This document shows positions 1-10,368 of a stretch of 64,000 bases of DNA, in pieces (the first letter of the stretch is position 1; each line of letters begins with the position of its first letter). Source of the stretch: Antennarius striatus (lineage: Eukaryota > Chordata > Actinopteri > Lophiiformes > Antennariidae). Below the pieces are notes generated by a model. It was not told the DNA's origin and ran no database searches. It worked only from the letters and a program-made list of their open reading frames with translations. The stretch spans positions 18,565,760 to 18,629,759 of the forward strand of contig NC_090781.1 in the NCBI RefSeq assembly GCF_040054535.1, given 5' to 3'. A program made the translations under genes and the position numbers.

Positions 1-134
1 GGTAGTGCAATAAAGCCTACAGTGACAGTAACCTCATCGTAGCAGAGCCTATGCTTCCTAACAACAAACACATAACACGACAAATGCTACTTCAGTAAAC
101 AAGCCAATTCTGTTGGCATCATATAAGGTTGAGT

Positions 135-455
135 ACCAAATTCATTCATTCATTTTCTGCCGCTTCATCCGTCGGCAGGTTCGGATTGAGTCCCACTCTG
201 TGTGGAGTTTGCGTGTTCTCCCCGTGTCTGCGAGGGTTCTCTCCGGGTCCTCCGGCTTCCTCCTACCTCCAAAAACATGCGCTTCAGGTTTGTTCGCCAG
301 TCCCAAATTCCCCAGAGAAGTGAGTGTGTGTGTGTGTGGTTGTCTGTCTTTGTGTGTGGCTCCACAGTGCACTGGCGCCCTATACCAGCTGGGATAGGCT
401 CCAGCTCCCCGTGACCCACTGCGATGGATAAAGCGGAGGAAAATGAAAAATGAAT
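135..455 (+). repeat. Dispersed teleost repeat ending in ATTCATT-like tail
   Basis: The segment starts with an ATTCATTCATT run and ends in GAATGAATG. Between them is the familiar fish interspersed text with a 'gggataggctccag' block and a GTGTGT-rich stretch. I recognise it as a repeat found in many teleost genomes but cannot assign its class. Several open frames cross it; none looks like a real protein. Confidence 0.6.
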
Positions 456-539
456 GAATGCTGTAAATACAGAAACCGGTGCAGGAACAGGGATCACGAA
501 TCTTCAAACATAACCTAATATAAATAAAATAAACAAAAG

Positions 540-652
540 TTGTTATTATTATAGTTATTATTATATTATTATTTATATGTATGGAGAGACAAAAAGACAG
601 CTTGGAACTCGTCCCTTGTGCTGAAGCATCGCGCCAGCCGACAACAGCAGGT
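540..652. repeat. ATT-rich run plus 70-bp block shared with units 2 and 3
   Basis: A degenerate TTATTATT run is followed by a block with 'aaaaagacagcttgga' and 'gacaacagcagg'. The same run-plus-block occurs at about 14607-14757 and 28270-28410, near the left edges of duplication units 2 and 3. In those units it leads straight into 'tattctgcc...ctcatgcactta', which unit 1 has only at about 2885. The simplest reading is that this is the displaced left edge of unit 1, split from the rest by the 2.2-kb block holding the gene 1 fragment. Confidence 0.5.
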
Positions 653-874
653 AGCCACCAAGACCACATGGCGAACGAACTAGCAGCACATTTTAAATGT
701 TTTAGCGCAGTTGTCAGTGCGCTAACCGAAGTGACTACACCAATACAATTACATACAATATTTAAAGAAGCTACCATTTGCACACATATTTGTTTAGCTT
801 CAATTTTTTAAAAATGGACGGACTGAAAAGTTTCCACAGATAAACCCACTACCGCCAGAGTCCCATAGGGGGAC
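653..874. other. Short stretch without recognised features
   Basis: AT-rich sequence between the displaced unit edge and the first direct repeat. No splice-bounded open frame or repeat was recognised. Confidence 0.4.
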
Positions 875-1176
875 CTCTAACACAACATGGCAACCAATAA
901 GAAATTTCCTTACACAAGTAGTGCAGAGAATAAACAGCCTGTATCACAGTTTAGATGAAACATGTATATGTTTATAAACAAAACAAAAGTAGAGAAAAAA
1001 TGTCATTACGTAGTTTGTATTTGCAGTAGTAAAATACTGCTGTTTGTATTATAAGGCACATGGTAGAATGTGATACAAAAAGTTTAGTTTTTTATTTTAC
1101 TTCAGGTAATTAACCTGCTTGAATGACTTGGTTGAATTGAACTATAGGTTGTGGTCATTTACTATGTTTTGGAGTT
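875..1176. repeat. Left copy of 300-bp direct repeat bracketing the gene 1 fragment
   Basis: Begins 'ctctaacacaacatgg' and ends 'atgttttggagtt'. It matches 2373-2671 with only scattered differences and small indels. The left copy joins directly to the middle of the gene 1 last exon. The right copy begins where the gene 1 third-exon region stops. The repeat is absent from units 2 and 3. Confidence 0.8.
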
Positions 1177-2372
1177 AACAGGTTAGTCAGACTCTCAACT
1201 TCAGCACAGTTGCCATATAGTCATTCTTTTGTTTCACTTGTAATCAAACCAAACAAATTACTGCATGATCTACAAGGAGCCATTTCTTTTCTATCAGTGA
1301 GACTAAATGTCTGACACTGACATGCTCTGGAATGTTGATGGTTCCATCAAAGTAGGTCTTCTTTTCCTTCTTCGGATGGTATGTCATCACTGCGTCTGCC
1401 ACATAAAGCTCCCAGTAGCTGAGGCAGGATCCGCCTGTCAAAATTCGGGCAGGATTACGACCAGCGGTGGACATGGAGACACCATAGTGTCTCCTAGACT
1501 CTCGGTCTTGTTGCACTGGGACACACAAATGGTGGAGGAGACGAACTGTTTTGCTTGAGATGAGCTTTTGCAGAGCTGAAATAATTTCACTTTCCTTCTC
1601 TTGTCCAGTCAGATAGACAGTCTGCAAGCAATAACAAAGAGTCACATCCCACGTTTGACAAATGCTGAGTGGTAATGAATCACTATAATAATATAATAAC
1701 TATAATAACTAATAACTGAGGTTATTATAGTCATTCATTCTCACCAACATGAGAGTGAATGATTTATTTTTATGAACCATGATCTTACCATGTCCAGCTG
1801 TTGGGTCTAAGATCAGGCCCCAACGTTGTGGGAGAGCTATAAAGGGGCTGGCTGTAGAAAAACACCAGGCAAAGACGTATTGAAGTTTTACCGGCTGCAG
1901 CGGGGAGAGTGGGAGAGGGAAAGTATCTAGCTCGCTCACAGCTCATCCTCGACTCTCGGCACTCCCCCGTCTGCCTCTGCCTTTTATTGTCCTTATCAGA
2001 CAAGGAAATAGCTCATCATGGAAAAGTACAGAAACAAGGTGAAGTGAAGACACAAAGGGTTTGATCCAGTGTCGGTTAACTGTTGGGGTATCACATGATT
2101 ACACACTTAGAAATGCACACTTTGAGCAGAATACTTTACATGATTACACACTTAGAAATGCACACTTTGAGCAGAATACTTTAAGCTTATCTTACACCAG
2201 CACACATGAAATTGGAGTTCGCATGGGTACCTGGGTGGCAGAGATGTTAAAAGGGTCTGTGTAATTACCCTTCAAGATGTTCAACATGTCTTCATCAATC
2301 ACAATATCTTTTGGGCTGTATTTGGGTTTGTTGATCTCTCCCAAAAAGAAGATGCTGTGGAGAATCTATTGG
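1177..2372 (-). pseudogene. Truncated fourth copy of gene 1 (exons 4 and 3 only)
   Basis: Minus-strand remnant of the gene described at 4048-5326. It holds the 5' part of the last exon (about 1640-1180), the intron between exons 3 and 4, and exon 3 (about 2330-1790). The intron is retained, so this is a DNA-level duplicate and not a retrocopy. The conserved 'GGSCLSYWELYVADAV' region is readable. The last exon is cut before the C-terminus by the left direct repeat, exons 1 and 2 are missing, reading frames are disturbed, and an LTR sits inside exon 3. It cannot make the full protein. Sequence is closer to copy 1 than to copies 2 and 3. Confidence 0.8.
1799..2196. mobile_element. Solo LTR inside exon 3 of the gene 1 fragment
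   Basis: A 398-bp insert with TG...CA ends (TGTTGGG...CTTACA), flanked by the 5-bp target duplication CCAGC at 1794-1798 and 2197-2201. The intact gene 1 copies show the uninterrupted site 'tgtccagcacacatg'. It contains a TATA-like 'gctataaagggg' and a tandem pair of about 43-bp blocks near the right end. No internal coding region is present, so it is a solo LTR fossil. The 5-bp duplication fits gypsy or retrovirus-like families; the family itself is not assigned. Confidence 0.8.
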
Positions 2373-2671
2373 CTCTAACACAACATGGCAACCAATAAGA
2401 AATTTCCTTACACAAGGAATGCAGGGAATAAACAGCCTGTATCACACAGTTTAGATGAAACATGTATATGTTTATAAACAAAAGTAAAGAAAAAATGTCA
2501 TCCCATAGTTAATATTTGGAGTAGTAAAATACTGCTGTTTGTATTATAAGGCACATGGTAGAATGTGATACAAAAAGTTTAGTTTTTGACTTTACTTCAG
2601 GTAATTAACCTGTTTTAATGACTTGGTTGAATTGAACTATAGGTTGTGGTCATTTACTATGTTTTGGAGTT
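2373..2671. repeat. Right copy of 300-bp direct repeat
   Basis: Partner of 875-1176. It is followed by an A-run at 2674-2685. Confidence 0.8.
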
Positions 2672-3154
2672 TTAAAAAAAAAAACGGGAATGTAATATAC
2701 ACATATTCTATTAGTTTGTGTAGCGCCTCCACAGACTACGTCAGGACATAAATCTGATTCACGGAAATCAGTAAATAAAACAGGTATTTTTTTCTATAAT
2801 AGTGTTCAAGACACATAACAAACAAAAACTGTAGTTAACATGTTTGTAATCAATAATCAGCATATACCCAACAGCACTGATTATTGCAGCATTCTGCTTT
2901 CTCATGCACTTACACAACCTTTGCACATCATCATTCAGTTTGAAAAGCAGGTGTTATTTATCATCAGTTGGAAGAAAGCATCATAGCTATTTCTTAAAAA
3001 CTTAATAAACTGTTGTTTTAGTTTCAGACTACTAGACATACTAGCATGAAATTATGAGGAGTGGTGATGATACTGGGAGCCAGTGAATTTTGCAGTAAAT
3101 TATGTATTTTGTGTTCAATAACATTGTGACAAGGGCAGATTTGTAGGTGATGAA

Positions 3155-3382
3155 TGTTGTGTCCGAGTGGGGAACACGTATACATACAAGGAGGCAGCGA
3201 GTGAAGTGCTGAACATTAAAACTGCATTTATTTTTATTTACCGCATCCGGTACACCAGGTTGGCAATCTGCATATCTATCATTACCTGAAGCGCGTGGAA
3301 TAGGGGAGCGCTAACATTATACAGCCCCCGCCTGAACACAAGGCATTATGGGAAGGGTAGTTTTTAGTATCTATACACAACA
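3155..3382 (-). mobile_element. Small solo LTR private to unit 1
   Basis: A 228-bp insert with TGTTGTGT...ACACAACA ends and the 5-bp target duplication ATGAA at 3150-3154 and 3383-3387. Units 2 and 3 have the empty site 'ttatgaacaggcaag'. A reversed AATAAA-type signal near its middle suggests minus orientation. It has no coding region and looks like a solo LTR fossil younger than the split of unit 1 from the others. Confidence 0.8.
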
Positions 3383-3833
3383 ATGAACAGGCAAGGATCA
3401 ACTTTGTCCATCAGAATATACTGTCTGGAATATAATACATGAACAGATGTAGATTATGTATGCAGATTAATTTAATCTGCAGGGATAGAGCGGATTTTAG
3501 TTTTTGCAGTATTGAGTTCTCTATTTTTTTCTACGCTTGTTTGAACATCACACAGACACATTTAAGAGACTGTATGAGATGATTTATTGAAGTCAATCTT
3601 CATTCCTGTCTTGTATCTTTGAAGACGTTTTCCTGGATGATGACCTTTAGTTTACTGTTAAAGGTAATTATCAAAAACCATTTTCTTAAATTTTACTCAA
3701 GGTCATCATCAATAGCTGCTTAACCTGCTCCTCAGTATTTCACTCCAAAGGTGGAACGTCCCTGTATGAACTATATGTAAGTTTGTACATGTTGGGACAA
3801 TAAAATCACAAACATACAGTAATTAAGCATCAT

Positions 3834-3839
3834 TTTATT
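3834..3839 (-). terminator. Candidate poly(A) signal of gene 1 copy 1
   Basis: AATAAA on the minus strand about 210 bp after the gene 1 stop codon. The same signal is conserved at 16653-16658 and 30304-30309 in the other units. Confidence 0.5.
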
Positions 3840-4047
3840 CATCATAACGTGATTAATACATCAACTTTTGCATCTTCATTGAATTCAGATTTAAAAGTTA
3901 ACACATTGTTATGCATTGCATGATTACTATGCACTATTAGAGAGCAAAAGAAAGGGTAGCAACAACATATTTATGAGTCAAAAGAATCATATCAATTCTC
4001 CCAAAGACTTCAGGATATATGTCAGCGTTTGGTACCATTTACATTTT

Positions 4048-5326
4048 TTAAGGTGTGAGGCCGTGTGGGGTGTAGAACTTTTTATCCCATTTAAAGAGTA
4101 ACATTTTCACCAGAGACTGTGTGACCTCTTTCAAGGTTTCCGCTATGGCCCTCTCCCTGTTCTCTTTTGTGTAGGTCTCAGAAGTTGGTCGAACTTCCTC
4201 CTCTAATACTTTCCCCTTTTTTAACAGGTTAGTCAGACTCTCAACTTCAGCACAGTTGCCATACGGCCATTCTTTTGTATCGCTTGTAATCAAACCAAAC
4301 AAATTACTGCATGATCTACAAGGAGCCATTTCTTTTCTATCAGTGAGACTAAATGTCTGACACCTGACATGCTCTGGAATTTTGATGGTTCCATCAAAGT
4401 AGGTCTTCTTTTCCTTTTTCGGATAGTATGTCATCACTGCGTCTGCCACATAAAGCTCCCAGTAGCTGAGGCAGGATCCGCCTGTCAGAATTCGGGCAGG
4501 ATTACGACCAGCGGTGGACATGGAGACACCATAGTGTCTCCCAGACTCCTCGGTCTTGTTGCACTGGGACACACAAATGGTGGAGGAGACAAACTCTTTT
4601 GCTTGATCCTTCTTCAATTCAGAGATGAGCTTTTGCAGGGCTGAAATAATTTCACTTTCCTTCTCTTGTCCAGTCAGATAGACAGTCTGCAAGCAATAAC
4701 AAAGAGTCACGCCCCGTGTTTGATAAACGTCGAGTTGTAATGAATCACTAAGTATAATAACAAGTCTTTTAGCTGAAGAATCACCAATGAGAGAATGAAT
4801 GATATATTTTTATGAACCATGATCTTACCATGTCCAGCACACATGAAATTGGAGTTCGCATGGGTACCTGGGTGGCATAGAGGTTAAAAGGGTCCGTGTA
4901 ATTACCCTTCAAGATGTTCAACATGTCTTCATCAATCACAATATCTTTTGGGCTGTATTTGGGTTTGTTTATCTCTCCCAAAAAGAAGATGCTGTGGAGA
5001 ATCTATGGGGTCAAACCACATTCACAGCAAGTGTTTATGAGAGTTAACAAATATACTGTTTGTACCAAAATCCAGAATATTTGAAATTTTCATTACTGTG
5101 TCCATCAGACATACCTCATCCACCAACTTCGAAGGATGTTTTGGAGCCAATCCCACAATGTGCTTAATAACCAGGAAACCATTCCTTCTGAAAAAGTCTT
5201 TCTTTTCCAGAAATTCCTCTTCCCTTAAAAGAAACACAAATTAAAAGCAAATAACAAAACAAATAAAAAATGCAATAAGTGCTTGTAATTCCGATAATCA
5301 GCTCACCTTGTCATTTTCCTTTCCAT
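4048..5326 (-). CDS. Gene 1, copy 1: unnamed fish protein with CxxC and GNCAE motifs
   Basis: Spliced gene of about 303 residues that I cannot name. Minus-strand exons are 5326-5307, 5223-5115, 4972-4829 and 4686-4048. Their phases join without a break (43 + 48 + 212 codons). The acceptor of exon 3 is the least sure. The start is the ATG at the first base of exon 5326-5307; an ATG closing the upstream leader exon (5459) would add one Met. The N-terminus is charged (EEEFLEKKDFF). The last exon holds PCRSC (residues 213-217) and, 19 residues after its last Cys, GNCAE (234-238), then a Lys/Glu-rich helical tail ending in FKWDKKFY. No signal peptide or membrane segment is evident. CAE plus PCxxC are the zinc motifs of cytidine-deaminase folds, but in known families CAE comes first, so a deaminase role is only a hypothesis. 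All three full copies are open, which argues for function. Confidence 0.75.
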
Positions 5327-5458
5327 CTGACGTAAGTTGAAATAACACAGAACCAATTACACACTTTACAAATAACTGACATAAAATATGCAATACAAAA
5401 TTTAAACAGAATGGCATAGAATATAGTACTGGTTAACAACTCAAAAGCAGTGACTCAC

Positions 5459-5580
5459 CATATCAGCAAAGAGTAAATGAAAGCGAAAGAAAGAGTGCCG
5501 TCCTTCCCCACAACCAAACTACTTACTTTTTAACCCCATCAACTTCACAGGAAACCAATCTGCACTCAGCTCTCAAACAT
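5459..5580 (-). promoter_or_regulatory. Leader exon and promoter of gene 1 copy 1
   Basis: On the minus strand a leader exon ends at 5459 with a GTGAGT donor. Upstream is an AT-rich TATA-like stretch at about 5527-5533 and a CCAAT box on the reverse strand near 5556. The leader contains GAAAGCGAAA at 5479-5488 on the plus strand, which fits the interferon-response consensus GAAANNGAAA. Copies 2 and 3 have a better TATA box but have lost this spacing. Confidence 0.5.
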
Positions 5581-7159
5581 ACAGACAAAAGAAAGTTGAT
5601 TATGACATTAAGTGGCTTCTCTGGAAAGTGACTGTACTTTCATCGCTTGTCAAACATTTATAGATATAACGGTACAAAGGCCAATAGGTTACATTAACTT
5701 GTGCGACAGATGACATATTGTGTAACGCAGGGCGTTAACTATGTTAACAATGAATTTCCAGTGAAAGTAAAAGTGCTGATTAAAATCAACTCTGTTGTCA
5801 GTGACGGTGGCAGAGGGCATATTGTCTAATTGGTGGGGTGTAAATAGTGTTAACACTGAATTTCCAGTGAAAGGGCGATTTACTGTAAATGTTTACTGCT
5901 CACAGTAACTGAGTGGAACTGATGATAAAACCTTTAAGATTCAAACTCGTCTATTTGTGTTCTAGGGAACTCATTCATGAGCAAAGGAATACATGTTAAA
6001 TGTACAGTATGTGTCTGTTCTATCAAGTTGTCCTGGAGCCACGTCAAACATGGGAGCTATAGGTTCGCTCTGCTAATAATCTTTCATTACAGTTAAAATC
6101 CAGGCATATTAATCCTGATCAGATACCACGAACGTTAACAAGAATACCAGTTTCCTCAGTCTATAAATGATCACTGTGTGAATTCAAACATAGTTTGAAA
6201 ACTCACTTGGACCACCCTCCCTTGGCATCTTTAAAAGGCTAGTTTTGAACTGCAGAAGGTTCTCTTTTACAATAACAATAAACAATATGTTAACACATTT
6301 AATGTCTTTTGAAGCTCTTTAAGAAGTTGTCTTTGTCAACTAATGTTTGTATTTATTGTATGTATACAGTAATGATGTTTTGGAGCTACTCAACAGCAGT
6401 ATGACAGTTGTTACTGGCAACAGTAACATTATATTTTTTCAGATCACACAGTGGAGTAAGTGTGACAAAGTTTTGTTCCATAATAAAGTCAACAAGTAAG
6501 GATCTATTTCTTTATTTCTATTTCTATTTTATTCATCTAATTTTGATAATACCAGTACATGAAATCCACTTTGGCAACTCTGAATCTTCATTCCCAGCCG
6601 TGTCTCTGTACTTAATATTATGCATTTACTTAACACATACTGCCCCAATATACATTGGCTCACTCTTTACTGTCTCAAACTGAGAAAATTAGGTTATCAC
6701 TACGGGGGTTCACAGATAAATCTTTACAAATATGGAGGCTGTTGTTTCAGTTAGTAAAACAAAGCAATTATCCTTTTGTCCCAGGCTAGTTTTGTTTATT
6801 TATTTTTGTGTACTTATTTTCCTTTGGTCCTTATTGTATTTTTATTGCTCTCATATGTTGTATGTGGGCATTACACAGAGTCTACCGTATTTTGTTTAAC
6901 TTTTTTTGTATTTATTTGTATATGCTGTAGCATGAGTGGATGGAGGTTGTTGGTGGGTTGTGTGTTTTGTTGGGGTTTTTTCTTTTTTTTACAGGATTGC
7001 ACAATATAGTTTGTTTTACACTGTGGATGATTTGTATAATTGTGCAATTTCTGAACATAACCTCATAAACAAAGTTTAAAAATATACTAACTACTATACT
7101 AAAAATAAAACATACTAACCCTGTCCAATTGTATATTTTTATCTCATATTCAGATTATA
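5581..7159. other. Intergenic DNA between gene 1 and gene 2, unit 1
   Basis: No gene seen. It contains two TTCCAGTGAA blocks (5756-5765 and 5862-5871) in a repeated 'aatttccagtgaaag' context that recurs in units 2 and 3. It also holds the empty target site CTGTAGCA (6925-6932) that is occupied by a hAT element in unit 3. Open frames here are AT-rich and unsupported. Confidence 0.6.
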
Positions 7160-7330
7160 CAGGTCCTTCTCAAAAAATCAGCATATTGTGATAAAGTTGA
7201 TTATTTTCTGTAATGTACTGATAAACATTAGACTTTCATATATTTTAGATTTATTACACACAACTGAAGAAGTGGAAGCCTTTTACTGTTTTAACATTGA
7301 TGATTTAGACAAAAAAATAAAGAAAAACCA
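7160..7330. mobile_element. Tc1/mariner-type terminal fragment
   Basis: Starts after a TA with 'caggtccttctcaaaaaatc' and continues 'catattgtgataaagtt', the well-known end of a widespread fish Tc1-like family. Only about 170 bp is present, with no transposase. It lies at the point where unit 1 changes from diverged to nearly identical with units 2 and 3. Confidence 0.65.
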
Positions 7331-7390
7331 AAAATCCCTTTTGACAACCATCAATTCCAACAGAACAAGACAAATGCATCAACTGTGGAA

Positions 7391-9263
7391 TCCTGAGGAG
7401 ACAGAAAAAAATAGATCAGTTAATATAGAATAAAGATTAGTGTCATTAAGTAGAAGTAAGAAAGTGCCTGATCTATATAAGCACATCTATTATTGTTGTA
7501 TTTTTTTCTTGTCGATGTTCAACACATCCACAGTACAAAGGAAATCTATAACAATGATAAAGTTACTCACAGGTGGATTTGAGCGCAGCCAGAAATGTAG
7601 GTTTAAATTTTTCCACCAGTTTACGATGTTCTTCGTCCAAACGTCTCCCCACATCTCCCTTCCTCACTTCATCCCAGTCCTCCTGGGTCTACACACCAAC
7701 ACAAATATCAGTATTAGTCCTCAATGGTGATCAATCAAGACAGTCATCAATCACAAAACTCTGCTTTTCCCAACAACTGAACCTCTCACCATATCTTTGA
7801 AGGCTTCCCCGCAGTAATAACTCTTGGATGCTGGATACTCCATTCCCTCATCACACAGCTGCTTCACGCTTGACGCCACCACATGGAGTTCTTCTTCTCC
7901 TCCGTCGTAGGCGTACACCTTCTCATCCTCACAGGTCATCAGAACCAGCTGATCACAGCAGCACGAGGTCCCCTCCACGACGCCTATGACCTGCATACTT
8001 ACTTCCTGAGGAAGGTAGAATTTCCCCCATCCGTTCACCTCACGATAATTGCCGCTGTACACGGTGTCATCCACATCTCCTATTGTCCATTTGGCACCAG
8101 CTGGATTCTTCAGAACAGAAGTCTTGCGTTTGTTTTTGGACACAACATCTGAAACCCACGTCAGGTAATCTGGTTCTGCAACATACATTCGACAAGAGGA
8201 GTTGGAAAAATCTAAGATGGCTTGGTTTTCAGATTTGTCAGGAAAGGATGTTTGATGTCCTACTTTGTTCCCTTTGGCTCTGGAAGAAATGAAGCATCTC
8301 AGATGCTGGTCTGGTGCACAGAAAAGAGATAGACTTTATTCAACAGAAACAAAAGTAGTAACTGATACTCACAGATCATTTAAGAAATCATTATGGTGGG
8401 AATATCAGGCAGTGATGACCAGAATAGGACATGTTTTTCATTCACTCAGTGAGTCAATCAATAATGTACCTAATCTACTGTAACCCTCCATTGGCTCAGC
8501 CTCGTGAGTATTGCTCACATTAGGATCATCTTGTAATTGTTTTATATTTAAAATTCTTCCAGGTATTCAAACTGGTCACTTGATGCAATGGCACAAGACA
8601 CCTGAATCTACCTCTGCTGTATTGTCATTACTCACGGAATCCTCATTTATCAGAAGATAAAACCGGCTCTTACATGGAAGTTTTCTGTAGATCAACCGCC
8701 ATTCTGGATCACTGTCACCTAGACGAAGAAAAAAAGTTTGTTGTTAAAAAAAAAATAAAAAAAATAAAAAACAAGTACAGAAGTCAAGTACTATGTACAG
8801 TAAAACGAGATGTGTACTGTACTTTAAGTAAAGTACATATACTTTACTTAAAGTAAAACTCCCTTCCCTCGCGTATTAATTCCATAAATAACAAAATACG
8901 AGTTTTGCTGGTCCTTCATATAAGATCTGTAGACACATTTAAGAGTTTAAAGAAATGAAAAACGCATTTAGTCTACAGTACTTTGCAAATTACATCAAAT
9001 AACGTTCTGTTTGTGCAATAATTTATGTAAAGTTTCAGATTAATCTTAAACGTCTGACAAATATTTAATCATTGCGGATGATAACAATTACCAAAGCTGT
9101 CGGGTAAGAAAACGTCTTCGGTGTCTTCAGAGAAATGAATATTGTCGAGAAGTGAAGCTGAATATAAATGGTCTGTGGCCACGCCCCATAGCTGTGATGC
9201 CTTCAAGTGCTCGCCAAAGGCTGTCGGAAAAAAACGCCATCCTTGAACCCGGGAACGCAGGGC
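7391..9263 (-). CDS. Gene 2, copy 1: unnamed fish protein, 5 exons seen
   Basis: Spliced gene I cannot name. Minus-strand exons are 9263-9092, 8718-8636, 8305-7790, 7688-7571 and a last exon from 7392. Phases join without a break and give about 296 residues from the first exon listed; the true N-terminus needs an exon further upstream that I could not fix. The TGA stop is split by the last intron (T|GA). The first exon reads GWRFFPTAFGEHLKASQLWG and ends DSFG. The large exon has aromatic and glycine-rich text (WTIGDVDDTVYSGNY, NGWGKFYLP), a CCC triplet and an acidic EDEKVYAYDGGEEE patch. The end is a charged helix (RRLDEEHRKLVEKFKP). No membrane segment is evident. It lies upstream of gene 1 on the same strand. 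The sequence is nearly identical in all three units (one extra Glu codon here). Confidence 0.7.
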
Positions 9264-9571
9264 CTGAACTACATTACCAACTTTTTGTTTTATTTTGTAT
9301 TTGTATTTTTAGCAGTGTAGGGTACGTTCCATTTTATTTATCACTTTGTCAGAAATTACAAAGAATAAATCGCTGATGAAAAAATAAATCGTGTGTACAT
9401 ACGTTTCCAAGTACTGCATCAGATACAGCGATGTTTCTGAGTTCCACTTTCAGGGTTCTGCTTTCATTTGTTAACCCCTAACCCTCCTCCATCTGTCTTT
9501 ACGTCTTTAATTTTTCTGAATGCATTTTATCCTCAGGGGGTGTGGGGGCTAAGGCAACTTTTATTCCACAG

Positions 9572-9656
9572 AGGTATTCCACCACACTTCACGTGAACGA
9601 CGCGCTGATACGCTTCCTGGGAATCAGAAGTGCTACACGCACCAGGACTACTGACG
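9572..9656 (+). other. Exon-like open frame opposite the 5' end of gene 2
   Basis: A plus-strand stretch bounded by 'tattccacag' and a GTAATT donor reads RYSTTLHVNDALIRFLGIRS. It is kept in all three units (25798-25882, 39639-39723). It could be an exon of a divergent gene, or simply part of the gene 2 upstream region in an open frame. No partner exons were found. Confidence 0.25.
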
Positions 9657-9907
9657 GTAATTTTATTGTGGAGGACGAGTTGCTAAAGAAATAGAGAAAT
9701 AGATCCAGATCTTCAATAGTGGAGAATTTTGTTGATAACTCACAAACGACTGATAATAAACACGATTCCGAAAGTGAGGAGGTTTTCATGGTCCAATAAT
9801 CATGACGGTGATCCCCTTAGAGAAACTTCGTTTGATTCATTTTTTTGTGGGGATACGACGGAGGAAAGTTCAGTGAACTGTAGAAAAAGTGTCCTAGTTG
9901 ATTTTTC

Positions 9908-9910
<3 letters not shown>

Positions 9911-10004
<94 letters not shown>

Positions 10005-10005
10005 C
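9911..10005. repeat. (GT)n microsatellite, unit 1
   Basis: About 95 bp of uninterrupted GT. Equivalents at 26311-26379 (interrupted) and 40167-40255. In unit 1 about 200 bp just before it, present in unit 2, is missing. Confidence 0.95.
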
Positions 10006-10140
10006 TGGTTGTTCATCTTTTTCTGACAGTAAAACACTCCCAGTTTATCAGGCGGTTTGGTATGGATTCCTCCATTTTCAACAAATAACAGCAGAACATT
10101 TGTTAAAATGCTGTTAAATTATAATTCTTTGAGGTATTAT

Positions 10141-10368
10141 TGGGCGGCAGTGGCTCAGTGGCAGAGCGGGTGTCCTATGATCAGACCATTCTCGGAGTGG
10201 GAGCTGACAGTGGGAGCCGTCATCCCCCTTACGAGCTGCTCAGATGGGCGCACCGCGAGGTCGCTGCCCGTCACTCTACCTCCCCCTATGCTGTACTGTA
10301 CTACTGTTGTGTTTTCCTCAGGGGCCCTTTACATATATATTGTATTGTATGCAAAGTCTAACACATAT
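10141..10368 (+). mobile_element. tRNA-derived SINE-like repeat, unit 1
   Basis: Begins 'gggcggcagtggctcagtgg', a good pol III A box (TGGCTCAGTGG) followed by 'cagagcgg'. A clear B box is not visible, so this is not an active tRNA gene. The same sequence is at 26517-26745 in unit 2; unit 3 ends before it. Confidence 0.5.

Noticed and set aside
142-783. 213-codon minus-strand frame
   Set aside because: It crosses a dispersed repeat and an ATT run; composition is repeat-like and no homologue is recognised.
1244-1645. Separate short gene on the minus strand
   Set aside because: It is the decayed last exon of the gene 1 fragment.
2061-2264. Short protein with two DYTLRNAHFEQNTL repeats
   Set aside because: This is the tandem 43-bp block of the solo LTR at 1799-2196 read in an open frame.
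7883-8152. Plus-strand frame conserved in three units
   Set aside because: Antisense shadow of the gene 2 large exon; conservation follows from the duplication.
9729-10004. Open frame ending in a Cys-Val repeat
   Set aside because: The repeat is only the translated GT microsatellite; the same holds for similar frames at 26311, 58387 and 62764.
10151-10169. Possible tRNA gene (A box TGGCTCAGTGG)
   Set aside because: No B box or cloverleaf; it recurs with a SINE-like body.
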